Source of the DNA: CAVSJJ01 sp963771015 | Lineage (GTDB): Bacteria > Actinomycetota > Actinomycetes > Actinomycetales > Dermatophilaceae | Length of the DNA stretch: 64,000 nt | NCBI GenBank assembly: GCA_963771015.1 | Contig: CAVYRN010000007.1 | Location: 323,698-387,697, forward strand | Reading direction: 5' to 3' | Shown: in pieces, positions 49,480-57,909 of the stretch | Layout of the letters: each line of letters opens with the position of its first letter | How positions within the stretch are numbered: position 1 is the first letter of the stretch | The notes under the pieces: generated by a model | What the model saw: only the letters and a program-made list of their open reading frames with translations | Databases searched by the model: none | Told to the model about the DNA's origin: nothing | Made by a program: the position numbers and the translations under genes

Positions 49480-52077
49480 CTATCTTTCGCCGGCCGGGAC
49501 GAGGCGCTGGAGGATCGCCTCCCGGGCTGCGGCCGTCCGCGTCGGCACGCCGAGCTTCGCCAACACGGAGGAGACATGGTGGTCCACCGTGCGGCGCGAG
49601 ACCACGAGGCGCTGGGCGATCTCCTCGTTGGTGCCGCCGTCGCAGATGAGCTCGAGGACCTCTTGCTCACGGCGGGTGAGCCCGGCCGGATGATCTCGGG
49701 TCGACCGATGGGCGCCCGACGCACCCGACCGGATCCCGAGGGCCCGCATCTGTCGCCGAGTGGCGTCCCCGGCCTGCCCCGCCCCGAGCGACTCGAACCG
49801 GGCCGCAGCTTCGCGCATGAGGGCCTCCTCGCCGGAGTCGAGGAGTGCCATCGCCGCGTCGAAGGGACATCCCAGCCGGTCCCAGGCGCGGGCCGCGGCG
49901 GCATGCTGGCCGGCGAGGGAGAGCGCGTGCGGCTCGGCGACGGGTTCGCTGCGGTCGGGCGGCGGCAGCCCGACCCGCCGGCTGCCGGTCGCGATGAGGC
50001 CGGCCATCCACGGGTCCGCGGTGGCGGCATACCGGCCGACCCGCTCGAGGTCGCCTCGAGCCCCCTCGGTGTCGCCGGCGAGCCAGCGGGCCTCCGCCCG
50101 ACACGGGTAGACCTCGACGCGCCAGCCCGGTTCGTCCGAGGCCTCGGCGTGGGCCACGGCCTCGTCGAGGTACGGCCACGCGCCGGGGTCCCCGCGGCGG
50201 GACAGGATCCGACCGACGCTGAGCGCCAGGGTGATCCGGTTCGCCGGCGACGCGACACCGCTGTCGAGCAACGGGAGGCAGAGGCCCATGACCTGGTCCC
50301 ACCGGCCCTGGTGGACCAGAGCCTCGCCGTGGGTTCCGGCCAGGCAGAAGCCGTACGTCGAGATGTCGCGCTCCTCGCAGAAGGCGGACCCGTCGAGATA
50401 GACCCGCTCGGCCTCCGCGAAGCGGTGGGCGTTGGACAGCAGGGCATGGAGGTTGGCGAACGCCCGGCCGGCCTGGTCATCGGCACCGGTCGCGACCGCG
50501 ACGTCGAGGGCCTCGCGCATCGCCGGCTCCCAGGGTCGGTTCAGGTCGATGAGGATGCAGGCCTCGGTGTTGAGAGCGTCGCTGAGCACGGCGCTCAGAC
50601 CGAGGGTCCGCGCCAGGTCGGCCGCCCGGCGGCACACCTCGAGCCCGCCCTCGGCGTCGCCGCCGTGACGACGCGCGTCCGCGAGCGCGGAGTAGGCCCG
50701 TGCCAGCTCCGGGCCGGGGGCCGACCCGTCGAGCGCCGCGACCGCCTGCTCGGCGTACGCCCGGGACTCGGGTCCGCGGCACAGCCGCCACATCGCCCGA
50801 GACAGCCGGCAGAGCGCGTCGGCCTCTCGGGCGCGATCGCCGACCCGGCGCCAGAGGTCCAGCGCCCCGGCACCCGCCTCGGCGGCCCGCGCCCAGTCAT
50901 CGACCAACGCGCTCTCCAGGGCCACCCCGTCGGCGAGTCGGGCGAGCGTCGGCACCGGCGCATCGCCGGCCATGCGAAGCGCCCGCTCGTACTGGGCCGC
51001 CGCCTCACGATGGGACCCCAGCCGCGCGGCGTCCCGCGCCGCCCGGGGCGCGAGCTCGAGCACCGCAGCCGTGTCACCGGCCCCCTCGGCGTGGTAGGCG
51101 AGCCGGGCGTGGTCCTGCTCGCCTCGGGCGCGGAGGGCGGCGAGGACAGCGGCGTGCACCTCGGTGGCGTGGTGGGCCGGCACCTCGCCGGCGATGCCGA
51201 TCCGGGTGAGCTCGTGCCGGAAGCGCAGGGTCGGTCCGTCGCTGACGAGCACGCCGCGGGCGAGGAGGTCGTCCAGATGGGCCGAGGTCGCCGCAGTGGT
51301 GGCGAAGAGGAGATCGGGCTCGACCTGGTGCCCCATCAGCGCCGCCGCACCGGCGGTCCGACGCGCCGACGTGTCCAGGGGCGCCAACCGGGCCAGCACC
51401 GCGTCGCGTACCGAAGGAGGCACACCGCTCCCCGCGGACTGGACGACCTCCCCGACGAGGAACGGGTTCCCGCCGGTCAGCCGGTGGAGCTCGTCCGCGG
51501 ATATGCCGCTGCCCGTGGCCAGCTCGGCGACGGCGGCCCGGGAGAGCGGCGAGACCCCCACTCGCCGGGTGGCGCGCTGGGTCGCCAGGTCGCCGAGCAC
51601 CACCCGCAGCGGATGGTCGGCGGGCAGCTCGTCGTCGCGGTAGGTGACGGCCAGCAGAACGGCGAGGTCCCGGACCCGCCGGCCGAGGAAGCGGAGCAGG
51701 TCGAGGGTCGACTCGTCGGCCCAGTGGGCGTCCTCGACGACGATGACCGTCGGTTCCGGCGACCCTCGCAGCTCCCGCAGCAGCAGGGTGAACAGCTCGT
51801 CCCGAGCGGCGCCCCCTCGGTAGCCGTCTCTCAGCGGCCCACCGAGCCGCTCGGCGATGTCGAGCAGCGGGCCGAGCGGACCTGGGGTGGACAGCCCGTC
51901 ACACGCACCGACCGCCCAGCGCACCCCGGGGTTCCGGGCCCGGAGCTCCTCGAGCAGCGCCGACTTACCGACACCGGCCTCACCCGAGACCAGCACCAGG
52001 CGACCGTCGCCGCAGCGAGCCTCGGCGGCATACTGCTCCAGCGCGGTGAGGAGGTCGTCGCGCTCGAGCAGGTTCAC
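49480..52077 (-). CDS. LAL-type LuxR regulator with AAA ATPase
   Basis: Large ATP-binding LuxR regulator of 865 residues. The N-terminal ATPase has Walker A GEAGVGKS at 32-39 and Walker B TVIVVEDAHWAD near 109-120. A long helical repeat middle (about 330-780) is followed by a C-terminal LuxR HTH (GLTRREQEVLELICDGGTNEEIAQRLVVSRRTVDHHVSSVLAKLG, about 795-839). LAL proteins activate secondary-metabolite or catabolic genes on binding a ligand and ATP. GTG 52077 starts the ATPase fold exactly. It is divergent from the flavoprotein gene, its most likely target. Confidence 0.85.
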   Translation of the reverse strand: MNLLERDDLLTALEQYAAEARCGDGRLVLVSGEAGVGKSALLEELRARNPGVRWAVGACDGLSTPGPLGPLLDIAERLGGPLRDGYRGGAARDELFTLLLRELRGSPEPTVIVVEDAHWADESTLDLLRFLGRRVRDLAVLLAVTYRDDELPADHPLRVVLGDLATQRATRRVGVSPLSRAAVAELATGSGISADELHRLTGGNPFLVGEVVQSAGSGVPPSVRDAVLARLAPLDTSARRTAGAAALMGHQVEPDLLFATTAATSAHLDDLLARGVLVSDGPTLRFRHELTRIGIAGEVPAHHATEVHAAVLAALRARGEQDHARLAYHAEGAGDTAAVLELAPRAARDAARLGSHREAAAQYERALRMAGDAPVPTLARLADGVALESALVDDWARAAEAGAGALDLWRRVGDRAREADALCRLSRAMWRLCRGPESRAYAEQAVAALDGSAPGPELARAYSALADARRHGGDAEGGLEVCRRAADLARTLGLSAVLSDALNTEACILIDLNRPWEPAMREALDVAVATGADDQAGRAFANLHALLSNAHRFAEAERVYLDGSAFCEERDISTYGFCLAGTHGEALVHQGRWDQVMGLCLPLLDSGVASPANRITLALSVGRILSRRGDPGAWPYLDEAVAHAEASDEPGWRVEVYPCRAEARWLAGDTEGARGDLERVGRYAATADPWMAGLIATGSRRVGLPPPDRSEPVAEPHALSLAGQHAAAARAWDRLGCPFDAAMALLDSGEEALMREAAARFESLGAGQAGDATRRQMRALGIRSGASGAHRSTRDHPAGLTRREQEVLELICDGGTNEEIAQRLVVSRRTVDHHVSSVLAKLGVPTRTAAAREAILQRLVPAGER

Positions 52078-52270
52078 CCAGCGATTGTTCCTCGGATACG
52101 GCGGTCGCACCAGGGTCCCCGGCTGCCGCGACAGGCTTCCGGTGGCCCCGGGTCCGGGGCCTGGTCGCCACCGCCCGGCCTTGTCCGCAGGCTCGGGACG
52201 CTGCCAGGATCGGCGACAGGGCCCGGCCGCCACCCGGTCGGGCGGACACCGAGAGGTCAGGGGGCACACC

Positions 52271-53875
52271 ATGACCGTCCCGACATCGGCTGCTCGGCCG
52301 GTGGAACGCGCCGACGTCATCGTCATCGGGTCGGGGGTCGGCGGCCTGGTCACCGGCTCGCTGCTCGCCCAGCTCAGGGGCCTGCGGGTCATCGTCCTCG
52401 AGCGCCACTTCAAGCTCGGTGGTTTCAACCACACCTTCACGCGCCGTGGTTACCACTGGGACGTCGGCATCCACTACGTGGGGCAGATGGCCCCCGGGCG
52501 ACGGGGCCGACGCCTCATGGACCTGGCCACCGGTGGCGCGGTCCGCTGGAACCAGATGCCGGACGACTTCGACGTCTTCCACTACCCCGAGCACGTGTTC
52601 GCCGTCCCGTCCGACCCCGAGGAGTTCATCGCCCGGCTCGTCGCCGCGTTCCCCGCCGAGCGGGAGGCGCTCGCGGCATACCGGGCGGACCTCAAGGCGG
52701 CGGCGGGCTGGTACTCCCGCGAGTTCATGAGCCAGGCCATGCCTCGGCCGGCCCGGGGGGCGGCCTGGCGGGCCAACCGCACCGGTCGTGAGCTCGCGCT
52801 CATGACGACGGCCGACTACCTCACCAGCCGGTTCGCAGACCCGCGGCTGCGGGGGCTGCTGGCGTCGCAGTGGGGCGACTACGCCCTGCCGCCGGCCCGG
52901 AGCAGCTTCGCCATCCACGCGATGATCGTGCTGCACTACGACCGCGGCGCCTACTACCCCGTGGGCGGCAGCGACGTCATGACCGACGCGTTCGTGGCCC
53001 AGATCGAGCGGGCCGGCGGGTCCGCTCGGCCCGGCCACACCGTGACCGGGATCATCGTCGAGGGCGGCCGGGCCGTCGGCGTGCGCGCCCACGTCAAGAA
53101 GGGGCGGGGCGGGCACGACGCGGAGTTCCGCGCACCGGTCGTCGTCTCCGACGCCGGCGCCCGGCTCACCTTCGGCCATCTGCTGCCCGAGGGCAGCGAC
53201 CCGGCGCTCGTCGAGTCGCTGTCGCAGGTGGGGTCCGGAACCGCCTTCGCCACCCTGTATGCCGGGTTGCACACCTCGCCGACCACCCTCGGCTTCGCCG
53301 GTGAGAACCACTGGCTCTTCGACGACTACGACCACGACGCCGGGATGACCGACCACACCGAGCGCCTGTTCGGCGGCTACGCCCAGGCCGGGTTCCTCTC
53401 CTTCCCCTCGCTCAAGGACCCGGAGGCGACCACCCACACCGCCGAGATCGTCACCTTCGTCGACGAGGGCGCGTTCGCGCCGTGGCGGGACACCACGTGG
53501 ATGCGCCGCGGCGAGGACTACCTCAAGGTCAAGGACACCATCGGTCACGCGCTCCTCGACCTCGTCGACCGCCATGTCCCGGGCTTCAGCGAGCTCGTCG
53601 ACATCTGGGAGGTCTCGACGCCGGCCACGGTGACCAGCTTCGCGGCCTACCCGTCCGGCGGCTACGCCGAGCTGGCCGCCACCCCGGACCGGATCCGGCG
53701 GCGGCTCGTGCCGGCGACGACGCGGGTGCCCGGTCTCTACCTCACCGGAGCCGACACGTGCAGCCTCGGCATCATGGGCGCCCTCATGGGCGGGGTCTTC
53801 TCGGCCGCGGCCGTGCTGGGGCCGACGGGCCTGCCGCGGATCATGCGGGCGGCGGGGCGGACGGCGACCGGCTAG
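52271..53875 (+). CDS. Phytoene-desaturase-like FAD oxidoreductase
   Basis: Flavoprotein of 534 residues of the CrtI/retinol-saturase type. The N-terminal Rossmann motif VIVIGSGVGGLVTG is at 16-29, LERHFKLGGFNHTF at about 47-60 (second FAD contact), WDVGIHYVG nearby, and the C-terminal FAD contact GLYLTGADTCSLGIMGALMGG. The GGFNHTFTRRGYHWDVGIHY stretch is more like retinol saturase/polyenoic isomerase than plant-type phytoene desaturase. No other carotenoid gene is present. It is divergent from the LAL regulator and is the last backbone gene before the mobile region. Confidence 0.8.
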   Translation: MTVPTSAARPVERADVIVIGSGVGGLVTGSLLAQLRGLRVIVLERHFKLGGFNHTFTRRGYHWDVGIHYVGQMAPGRRGRRLMDLATGGAVRWNQMPDDFDVFHYPEHVFAVPSDPEEFIARLVAAFPAEREALAAYRADLKAAAGWYSREFMSQAMPRPARGAAWRANRTGRELALMTTADYLTSRFADPRLRGLLASQWGDYALPPARSSFAIHAMIVLHYDRGAYYPVGGSDVMTDAFVAQIERAGGSARPGHTVTGIIVEGGRAVGVRAHVKKGRGGHDAEFRAPVVVSDAGARLTFGHLLPEGSDPALVESLSQVGSGTAFATLYAGLHTSPTTLGFAGENHWLFDDYDHDAGMTDHTERLFGGYAQAGFLSFPSLKDPEATTHTAEIVTFVDEGAFAPWRDTTWMRRGEDYLKVKDTIGHALLDLVDRHVPGFSELVDIWEVSTPATVTSFAAYPSGGYAELAATPDRIRRRLVPATTRVPGLYLTGADTCSLGIMGALMGGVFSAAAVLGPTGLPRIMRAAGRTATG

Positions 53876-53917
53876 CGGCGGACCCGCGTGCGCGGTCGGT
53901 CACGGGCCCGCACCGCG

Positions 53918-53949
53918 GAACTCCCCGACCCTGAGGGTTCGGGGAGTTC
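53918..53949. terminator. 11-bp stem terminator after flavoprotein gene
   Basis: GAACTCCCCGA (53918-53928) and TCGGGGAGTTC (53939-53949) form a perfect 11-pair stem with a 10-base loop, 43 bases after the flavoprotein stop. No T-tract. Confidence 0.65.
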
Positions 53950-53970
53950 GGGATGCCCTGGGACATCGCG

Positions 53971-53995
53971 CGTGCGAGAGGGGGGATTTGAACCA
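53971..53995 (-). other. tRNA 3'-end remnant, candidate attachment site
   Basis: On the minus strand the sequence ends a tRNA: GGTTCAAAT, five C for the T-stem and an acceptor strand CTCTCGC followed by A. The five bases before the T-loop (GCTGG) do not pair with the C run, and no anticodon or D-arm lies upstream. So only the last 25 bases are tRNA-like. Integrases that use tRNA genes leave such 3'-end copies at one element boundary. It lies exactly where backbone changes to IS-rich DNA. Confidence 0.5.
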
Positions 53996-54216
53996 GCGGG
54001 ATTCGTGCCTCAGCCAAGCGATATTGCCCGGTTTGAGCACGAATCTGAGGTTCCGTTGCCTCCCCTTAGACACCGTTTCCGGAGGGTCGTGCTACACGGG
54101 GTAGCACCAGCGCTATTTGCCAGTTTCGTCCGACGGGAACCCACCGGACCGCCTCCAGACTACCGATTCCCGCCGAGGCATGTATGTCCGACGAACGGTG
54201 TTTCCGGCGTTCATTG

Positions 54217-54357
54217 TTAGAGGTTCTCGGCGGCCGGCATGCGGTCGGCGAAGGTGATCGCGAACGCGTTGAGCGCGGGCTTCCACCGCATGGTCCATCG
54301 TGCCTGGTCGGTGCCCTTGGGGTGCATCCCCCGGGTGACCAGGTACAGCCTCTTCAG
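54217..54357 (-). pseudogene. Mutator-type transposase C-terminal remnant
   Basis: 46 codons ending in a stop at 54217 encode LKRLYLVTRG, RWTMRWKPALNAFAITFADR and a short tail. This matches the end of actinobacterial IS256/mutator transposases. It is cut off upstream at the left end of the ISL3 element, and its missing part is not on the other side of that element. The intact IS256 transposase at 58-59 kb ends differently, so this is from another mutator element. Confidence 0.55.
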
Positions 54358-54391
54358 GGGCTCTCCGACTTTCCGCGGGGCGGGGCCGTGG

Positions 54392-55707
54392 TCATGCTGC
54401 GTCTCGTCGTGCTCGGGTGAGCGCGATGCTTGAGAGTATCCGGCGCTGGTAGTTCTCGAGGTTGCGGAAGCCGCAGGCGATACACGCTTGGTGTTCTTGA
54501 TGATCCGGTTGAACCCTTCGGTGCGGGCGTTGGTGACCTCCATGGTGAGCGCGACGTGGATCGCGGGCCACCAGGTCTCGATGGTGGTGGCCAGGCGGGT
54601 GGTCTCGGGCATGTCCGCTCGCCCGGCGTCCCGATAGAACTGGTACAGCCGGTGCCGGATCCTGTGTTCGTCGGTCTCGCCGAGGAGCATCCGCAGCCGC
54701 TCCTTGACGCCCCAGGCGGCGCCGATCTCCCCGGTGGGGTCCTCGGCGGCGAGAGTGCTCTTGAGCCGGGCGCGCTGCTTGGCGGAGAGGTGTTCGTAGC
54801 CGGTCAGCAGCAGCTGCCGGTTGACCCACACCTTCTCGGCGGTGGTGCCGCGCCGGCCGTACCGCTCGCGGGTGACCCGCTGGCGCACCTCGGTGAGCAT
54901 CTGGTTGGCGAGGGCGACCAGGTGCCAGTTGTCGACGGCGATCCGCGCGCCGGGTAGGGCGGCGCGGATCCCGGAGGCGTACGGGGCGGAGGTGTCGATC
55001 ACGACGACCTCGATCGCGTCGCGGAAGGCTGGCGCTCTGCTCGGCGAGCCTGTCCTTCACGCATGCTCCGGAGCGGCCCGGGGCCAGCCCCAGCATCCGG
55101 CCCGGGCCGGTGGTGTCGGCGGCGACGAACGAGGTCAGCCACGGGTCGGTGCGGCGCCAGCCGGCGTCGGCCAGGACCCACCGCACCGACCTCGCCCGGG
55201 TCTCCCCCGCAAGCGGGGGCACCCCCAATCGATACCCAACACCTTCGTGGGCTCGGGTTCCGGGAGCCACCTCACGGCGGCGGCGACCAGGGCCCGGTGC
55301 GCCGTCGGCCAGGACACCCCATGAGAGCGGGCGACCTCGTCGACCGCCCGGTTCCCGGCGGCGATCTCGGTCGCCAGCGCGGTCCGCAGCCGGCCGGTCA
55401 GGCGCGCCCGCGCCGGGATCGCCTCGGACTGCTGCGTGAACGACCGCGTACCGCACAGGGGTTCGGGGCAGGCCAGGCGCCGCTTGCGCCACCACAGCTC
55501 GACCACCTGCCCACACGCATCCAGGTCCTTGACCCGCACCAGGGGGCGGTCCTTCACCCGGGTCGTGAGGACACCGCACCCCGGGCAGGGCGCCTCCCGG
55601 TCCCGATGCTCGATCACGACCCTCAAGTCGCTCTCGCTGAGCCGTTCCAGGCCGGTGACGACGAACTCGTCTTCCAGCCCGAACAGCACTGACGTACTGT
55701 CGATCAT
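54392..55707 (-). pseudogene. ISL3 transposase, broken in three places
   Basis: Start ATG 55707. The N-terminal part has the ISL3 zinc-binding pattern CPGCG and CPEPLC, then an HTH (EVARSHGVSWPTAHRAL). The catalytic part continues in a second frame (ETRARSVRWVLADAGW), and in a third (IDTSAPYASGIRAALPGARIAVD onward); the tail IACGFRNLENYQRRI is again in another frame. Lesions: a 23-base palindromic insertion after VLGID near 55204-55227, a one- or two-base shift near 55030, and another near 54480. The element cannot make its own transposase. Confidence 0.75.
55204..55219. repeat. Small palindrome inserted in ISL3 transposase
   Basis: CCCCCGCAAGCGGGGG is a perfect 7-2-7 palindrome. It forms the core of about 23 bases that separate the codons VLGID from ETRARS, which are contiguous in ISL3 transposases. 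Removing them restores the reading frame. It looks like a tiny mobile or replication-slippage insertion. Confidence 0.55.
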
Positions 55708-55829
55708 GCTCGTGGCCTCGTGCCGCTGTAGGAGTAGAGACCAACAGCATGACCGGGGCCACGAGCCCACCTCAGGTCAGGGCACCCCGCTCAAAGTCGG
55801 AGCCGCCAACCCGGCCGGTGGATCAGGGT

Positions 55830-56336
55830 TCAGCGGCCCTTGCCACACCAATCCTGGTTCACTCGGATGAACTCCTCCTCGCCTACTTGATCCTTCCCTC
55901 CGTAGGATCCCGTGCTGACGGTCAACTCGTCTGACGAGAGATCCGCCGGAACGAAGGGCATCGCCTGCCAGCCCACGTCAGGCCCAAGGTTGACCGCAGC
56001 CTCGAGCTTCAGCTGGGAGGAGGATTCAATCGACCCGTCAACGGTCCACCCATTGATCGCCAGCCCGTCGGCGGGAACGACAACTAGACCATTCAGGTCA
56101 TTGCTTGTCGTGGCGCTCCACACCTTCGCGTTGGGCGGCTTGAATTGACGTACCTCCAGTTGGCTAGGTACCGCCTTGCCGCAGGCATATGAAACAAGTT
56201 CGACGCCACCGTTCGGCCCGAGACGTACACCGATCCTGGTGGAAATGTAGAGTTCGTTGCTCTCGCAGCCCGTTACCACTAGCGCGGACAGGGCCAGAGC
56301 GGCAATTATCGCGGATGTGCGCACGAACCCACGCAT
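55830..56336 (-). CDS. Putative lipoprotein, coupled to toxin-like gene
   Basis: A 168-residue lipoprotein precursor. It has a basic start MRGFVRTS, a hydrophobic core 8-20, and the lipobox LVVTGC with Cys23. The mature part (about 145 residues) looks beta-rich, with two further cysteines (YAC near 50 and DWCGKGR at the end) that could pair outside the membrane. No family recognised. Its ATG shares one base with the stop of the upstream metalloprotease-like gene (TGATG), so the two are translated together. That order and a cell-surface location suit an immunity protein (inference). Base composition is clearly lower in GC than the backbone. Confidence 0.6.
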   Translation of the reverse strand: MRGFVRTSAIIAALALSALVVTGCESNELYISTRIGVRLGPNGGVELVSYACGKAVPSQLEVRQFKPPNAKVWSATTSNDLNGLVVVPADGLAINGWTVDGSIESSSQLKLEAAVNLGPDVGWQAMPFVPADLSSDELTVSTGSYGGKDQVGEEEFIRVNQDWCGKGR

Positions 56337-56827
56337 CAGTACCCTCCGTCCTTCATGCCAGCCTCCCATTCGAATATGTTGGCGTGGCCCCGAGGGCAGC
56401 CGGTCGCGTGACTGAAGGCCCAATCGAACACTGAGGCGCCAGCGTAGTCGACAGCGAATAGTGGACCGAAAATGGCCCATTGGTCCGTGTGTTTGACTTC
56501 GTGAGGAAACAGTCTCCCGTTGTTCGCGGCCATGAAACCAGTGTACGTCTCTTCCGTGTTCACAACGCCACCGAATGTTGTGGCGGTAACGCCTCCGAGT
56601 GTGGGGGCTCCGGAGCACACAATTGCCCACTCCGAACTGTTCCAGGCGCAATCGGCCCCAAGGGCCACGCTCGTCGCCAACGCCGGCACACTAATCAGTG
56701 AGTTCCTCAGAGCGCGAGCTGGATGGTACGCATTGTTCCAGGTTTCCTTCACGCCGTTGCAGATCTCCCCTCCTGAGGAGTTGTGACCGGCCACGCCCGA
56801 CATGCAGAAGAGTCCTAGTGCGTCGGA
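56336..56827 (-). pseudogene. 5'-truncated metalloprotease-toxin-like gene
   Basis: About 163 codons remain of a longer gene whose 5' part is replaced by an IS3 fragment. The C-terminal region reads FPHEVKHTDQWAIFGPLFA: HEVKH fits the HExxH zinc-protease motif, and His-x-x-Gln-Trp-Ala with GP after it recalls C-terminal domains of Rhs/polymorphic-toxin proteins. Two Cys pairs and SSGGEIC, GADCAW suggest an exported domain. The stop overlaps the start of the lipoprotein gene. Function is inferred from motif and context only; the first residues after the junction are SDALGLFC. Confidence 0.45.
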
Positions 56828-57039
56828 TGCATCGGCCTGACCGCCGGCAACGCCCACGCCGAGAACGCGTCATCACCGATCGCCTTCTGCCCGTGGTCCT
56901 TGCGCCGGGCCGGGACCCGCATCCCGTGCAGCCGCCACAACCGCTCGACCCGCTTGACGTTGACCGGCCACCCCGCCGTGACCAGCAGGGCGTGGACCCG
57001 CCGGTACCCCCACCTCGGGTGCTCCTCGGCCAGGCGGAC
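56828..57039 (-). pseudogene. IS3 orfB fragment (IS3-a)
   Basis: About 70 codons of the HTH_21 region of an IS3-type orfB: RLAEEHPRWGYRRVHALL, GWPVNVKRVERLWRLHGM, then KAIGDDAFS. It is similar to, but distinct from, the next element's orfB (RLAGEHPKWGYRMIHGLL). Its upstream end is cut at 57040 by the end of IS3-b, which therefore inserted into it. Its downstream end joins the toxin-like gene near 56828. Confidence 0.75.
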
Positions 57040-57156
57040 TGTCCGGCCCCGATGTTTTGGTCCAGCGCCTGTGTGAGTTGCTGGGTGTTCCGACCCGGTT
57101 GGGGCACCGGGTCGGGATGGTCGCGACTGGTCCAGCCGCGGTGGTGGTAGGGCCTC

Positions 57157-57909
57157 TCATCGGGTACCACCACCTGGCTCGTACGGGGTCGCGTTCTTGA
57201 GCATCTTGGCGTACGCGGCCGGGGTCTGTCCGCCCAAGCTGCGATGTGGCCGCATCGTGTTGTACTTCTCCAGCCAGGCGTCGACGACGAACTGGACCTC
57301 CAGGACGGAGTGGTACACCTCGTGGCCGAACAGCTCGCGTTCCATCGTGCCGTTGAACCGTTCGCCGATGCCGTTCTGCCAGGGGCTGGCCTTGGCGATG
57401 AACACGCCCCGGACCTGCTGCTCGCCCAGCCAGTCCAGCAGACTGTCGGCGATGAACTCCCGGCCGTTGTCCGCCCGGATCAGGGTCGGCTTGCCGTGGA
57501 TCGCGAACAGCTTCTCCAGGTGGGCACGCACCCCCGCTGCGCCGATCCCGCGGGCCACGTGCGAGCCCAGGCCGAGCCGGGTGAACTCGTCGATGACATT
57601 CAGCACCCGGACCGGGCGCCCGTCACTGGTGCGGCGCTTGATGAAGTCGTAGGACCAGATGTGGTTGCGGTACCGAGGCGGTAGCCGGCGGGTGCTGTTC
57701 GCGTCCTGGCCAACTGCCTTCTGACCAGAGGCCTTCACCTTCCGTGGGGGCACCTGCAGCCCCTCCCGGCGCCACAACCGCTCCACCCGCTTCTTGTTCA
57801 CCGGCCAGCCCTCGGCGACCAGCAGCCCGTGGATCATCCGGTAGCCCCACTTCGGATGCTCCCCGGCCAGCCGGTGCATCCGCTGGACCAGCCGCGCCTC
57901 CAGATCCGA
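57157..57909 (-). pseudogene. IS3-b orfB, C-terminal part (split by IS256)
   Basis: 251 codons of IS3 orfB transposase. HTH_21 is at the start (EHPKWGYRMIHGLL), then the DDE core with Asp in IWSYDFIKRR, Asp in IRADNGREFIAD and Glu in GIGERFNGTMERE. It ends ATPYEPGGGTR at 57157. The N-terminal part lies at 59366-59521; between them sits the IS256 element with a 9-base target duplication. Joined, the sequence reads RYRPAPSDLEARLVQRM without a break, so the gene was intact before the insertion. Confidence 0.85.
57901..57909. repeat. IS256 target duplication, left copy
   Basis: CAGATCCGA, identical to 59357-59365 on the far side of the IS256 element. Confidence 0.85.

Larger units (their letters stand above)
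53876..54216. other. Gene-free boundary region, backbone to mobile island
   Basis: These 341 bases hold no credible gene. In order they contain a transcription terminator (53918-53949), the tRNA 3'-end remnant (53971-53995), a 9-base inverted repeat GATTCGTGC / GCACGAATC (54000-54008 and 54037-54045) and a 7-base hairpin GTGCTAC / GTAGCAC (54089-54107). Base composition falls below that of the backbone. The last GTATGCCG motif of the window lies just before, at 53256. Confidence 0.7.
54358..55807 (-). mobile_element. Degenerate ISL3-family insertion sequence
   Basis: About 1450 bases bounded by imperfect inverted repeats: GGGCTCTCCGACTTTCCGCG at 54358 reading in, and GGCGGCTCCGACTTTGAGCG at 55807 reading in on the other strand (18 of 23 positions alike over the full ends). 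It contains one broken transposase gene. No 8-base target duplication is visible at the two ends, so it is old or its borders have been rearranged. Confidence 0.65.

Noticed and set aside
53971..54060. A complete tRNA gene on the minus strand
   Set aside because: Only the T-loop to acceptor end matches. The T-stem 5' strand does not pair and no anticodon arm or D-arm is present.
54350..55816. Target-site duplication flanking the ISL3 element
   Set aside because: The eight bases outside the left end and outside the right end do not match, even when shifting the border by a few bases.
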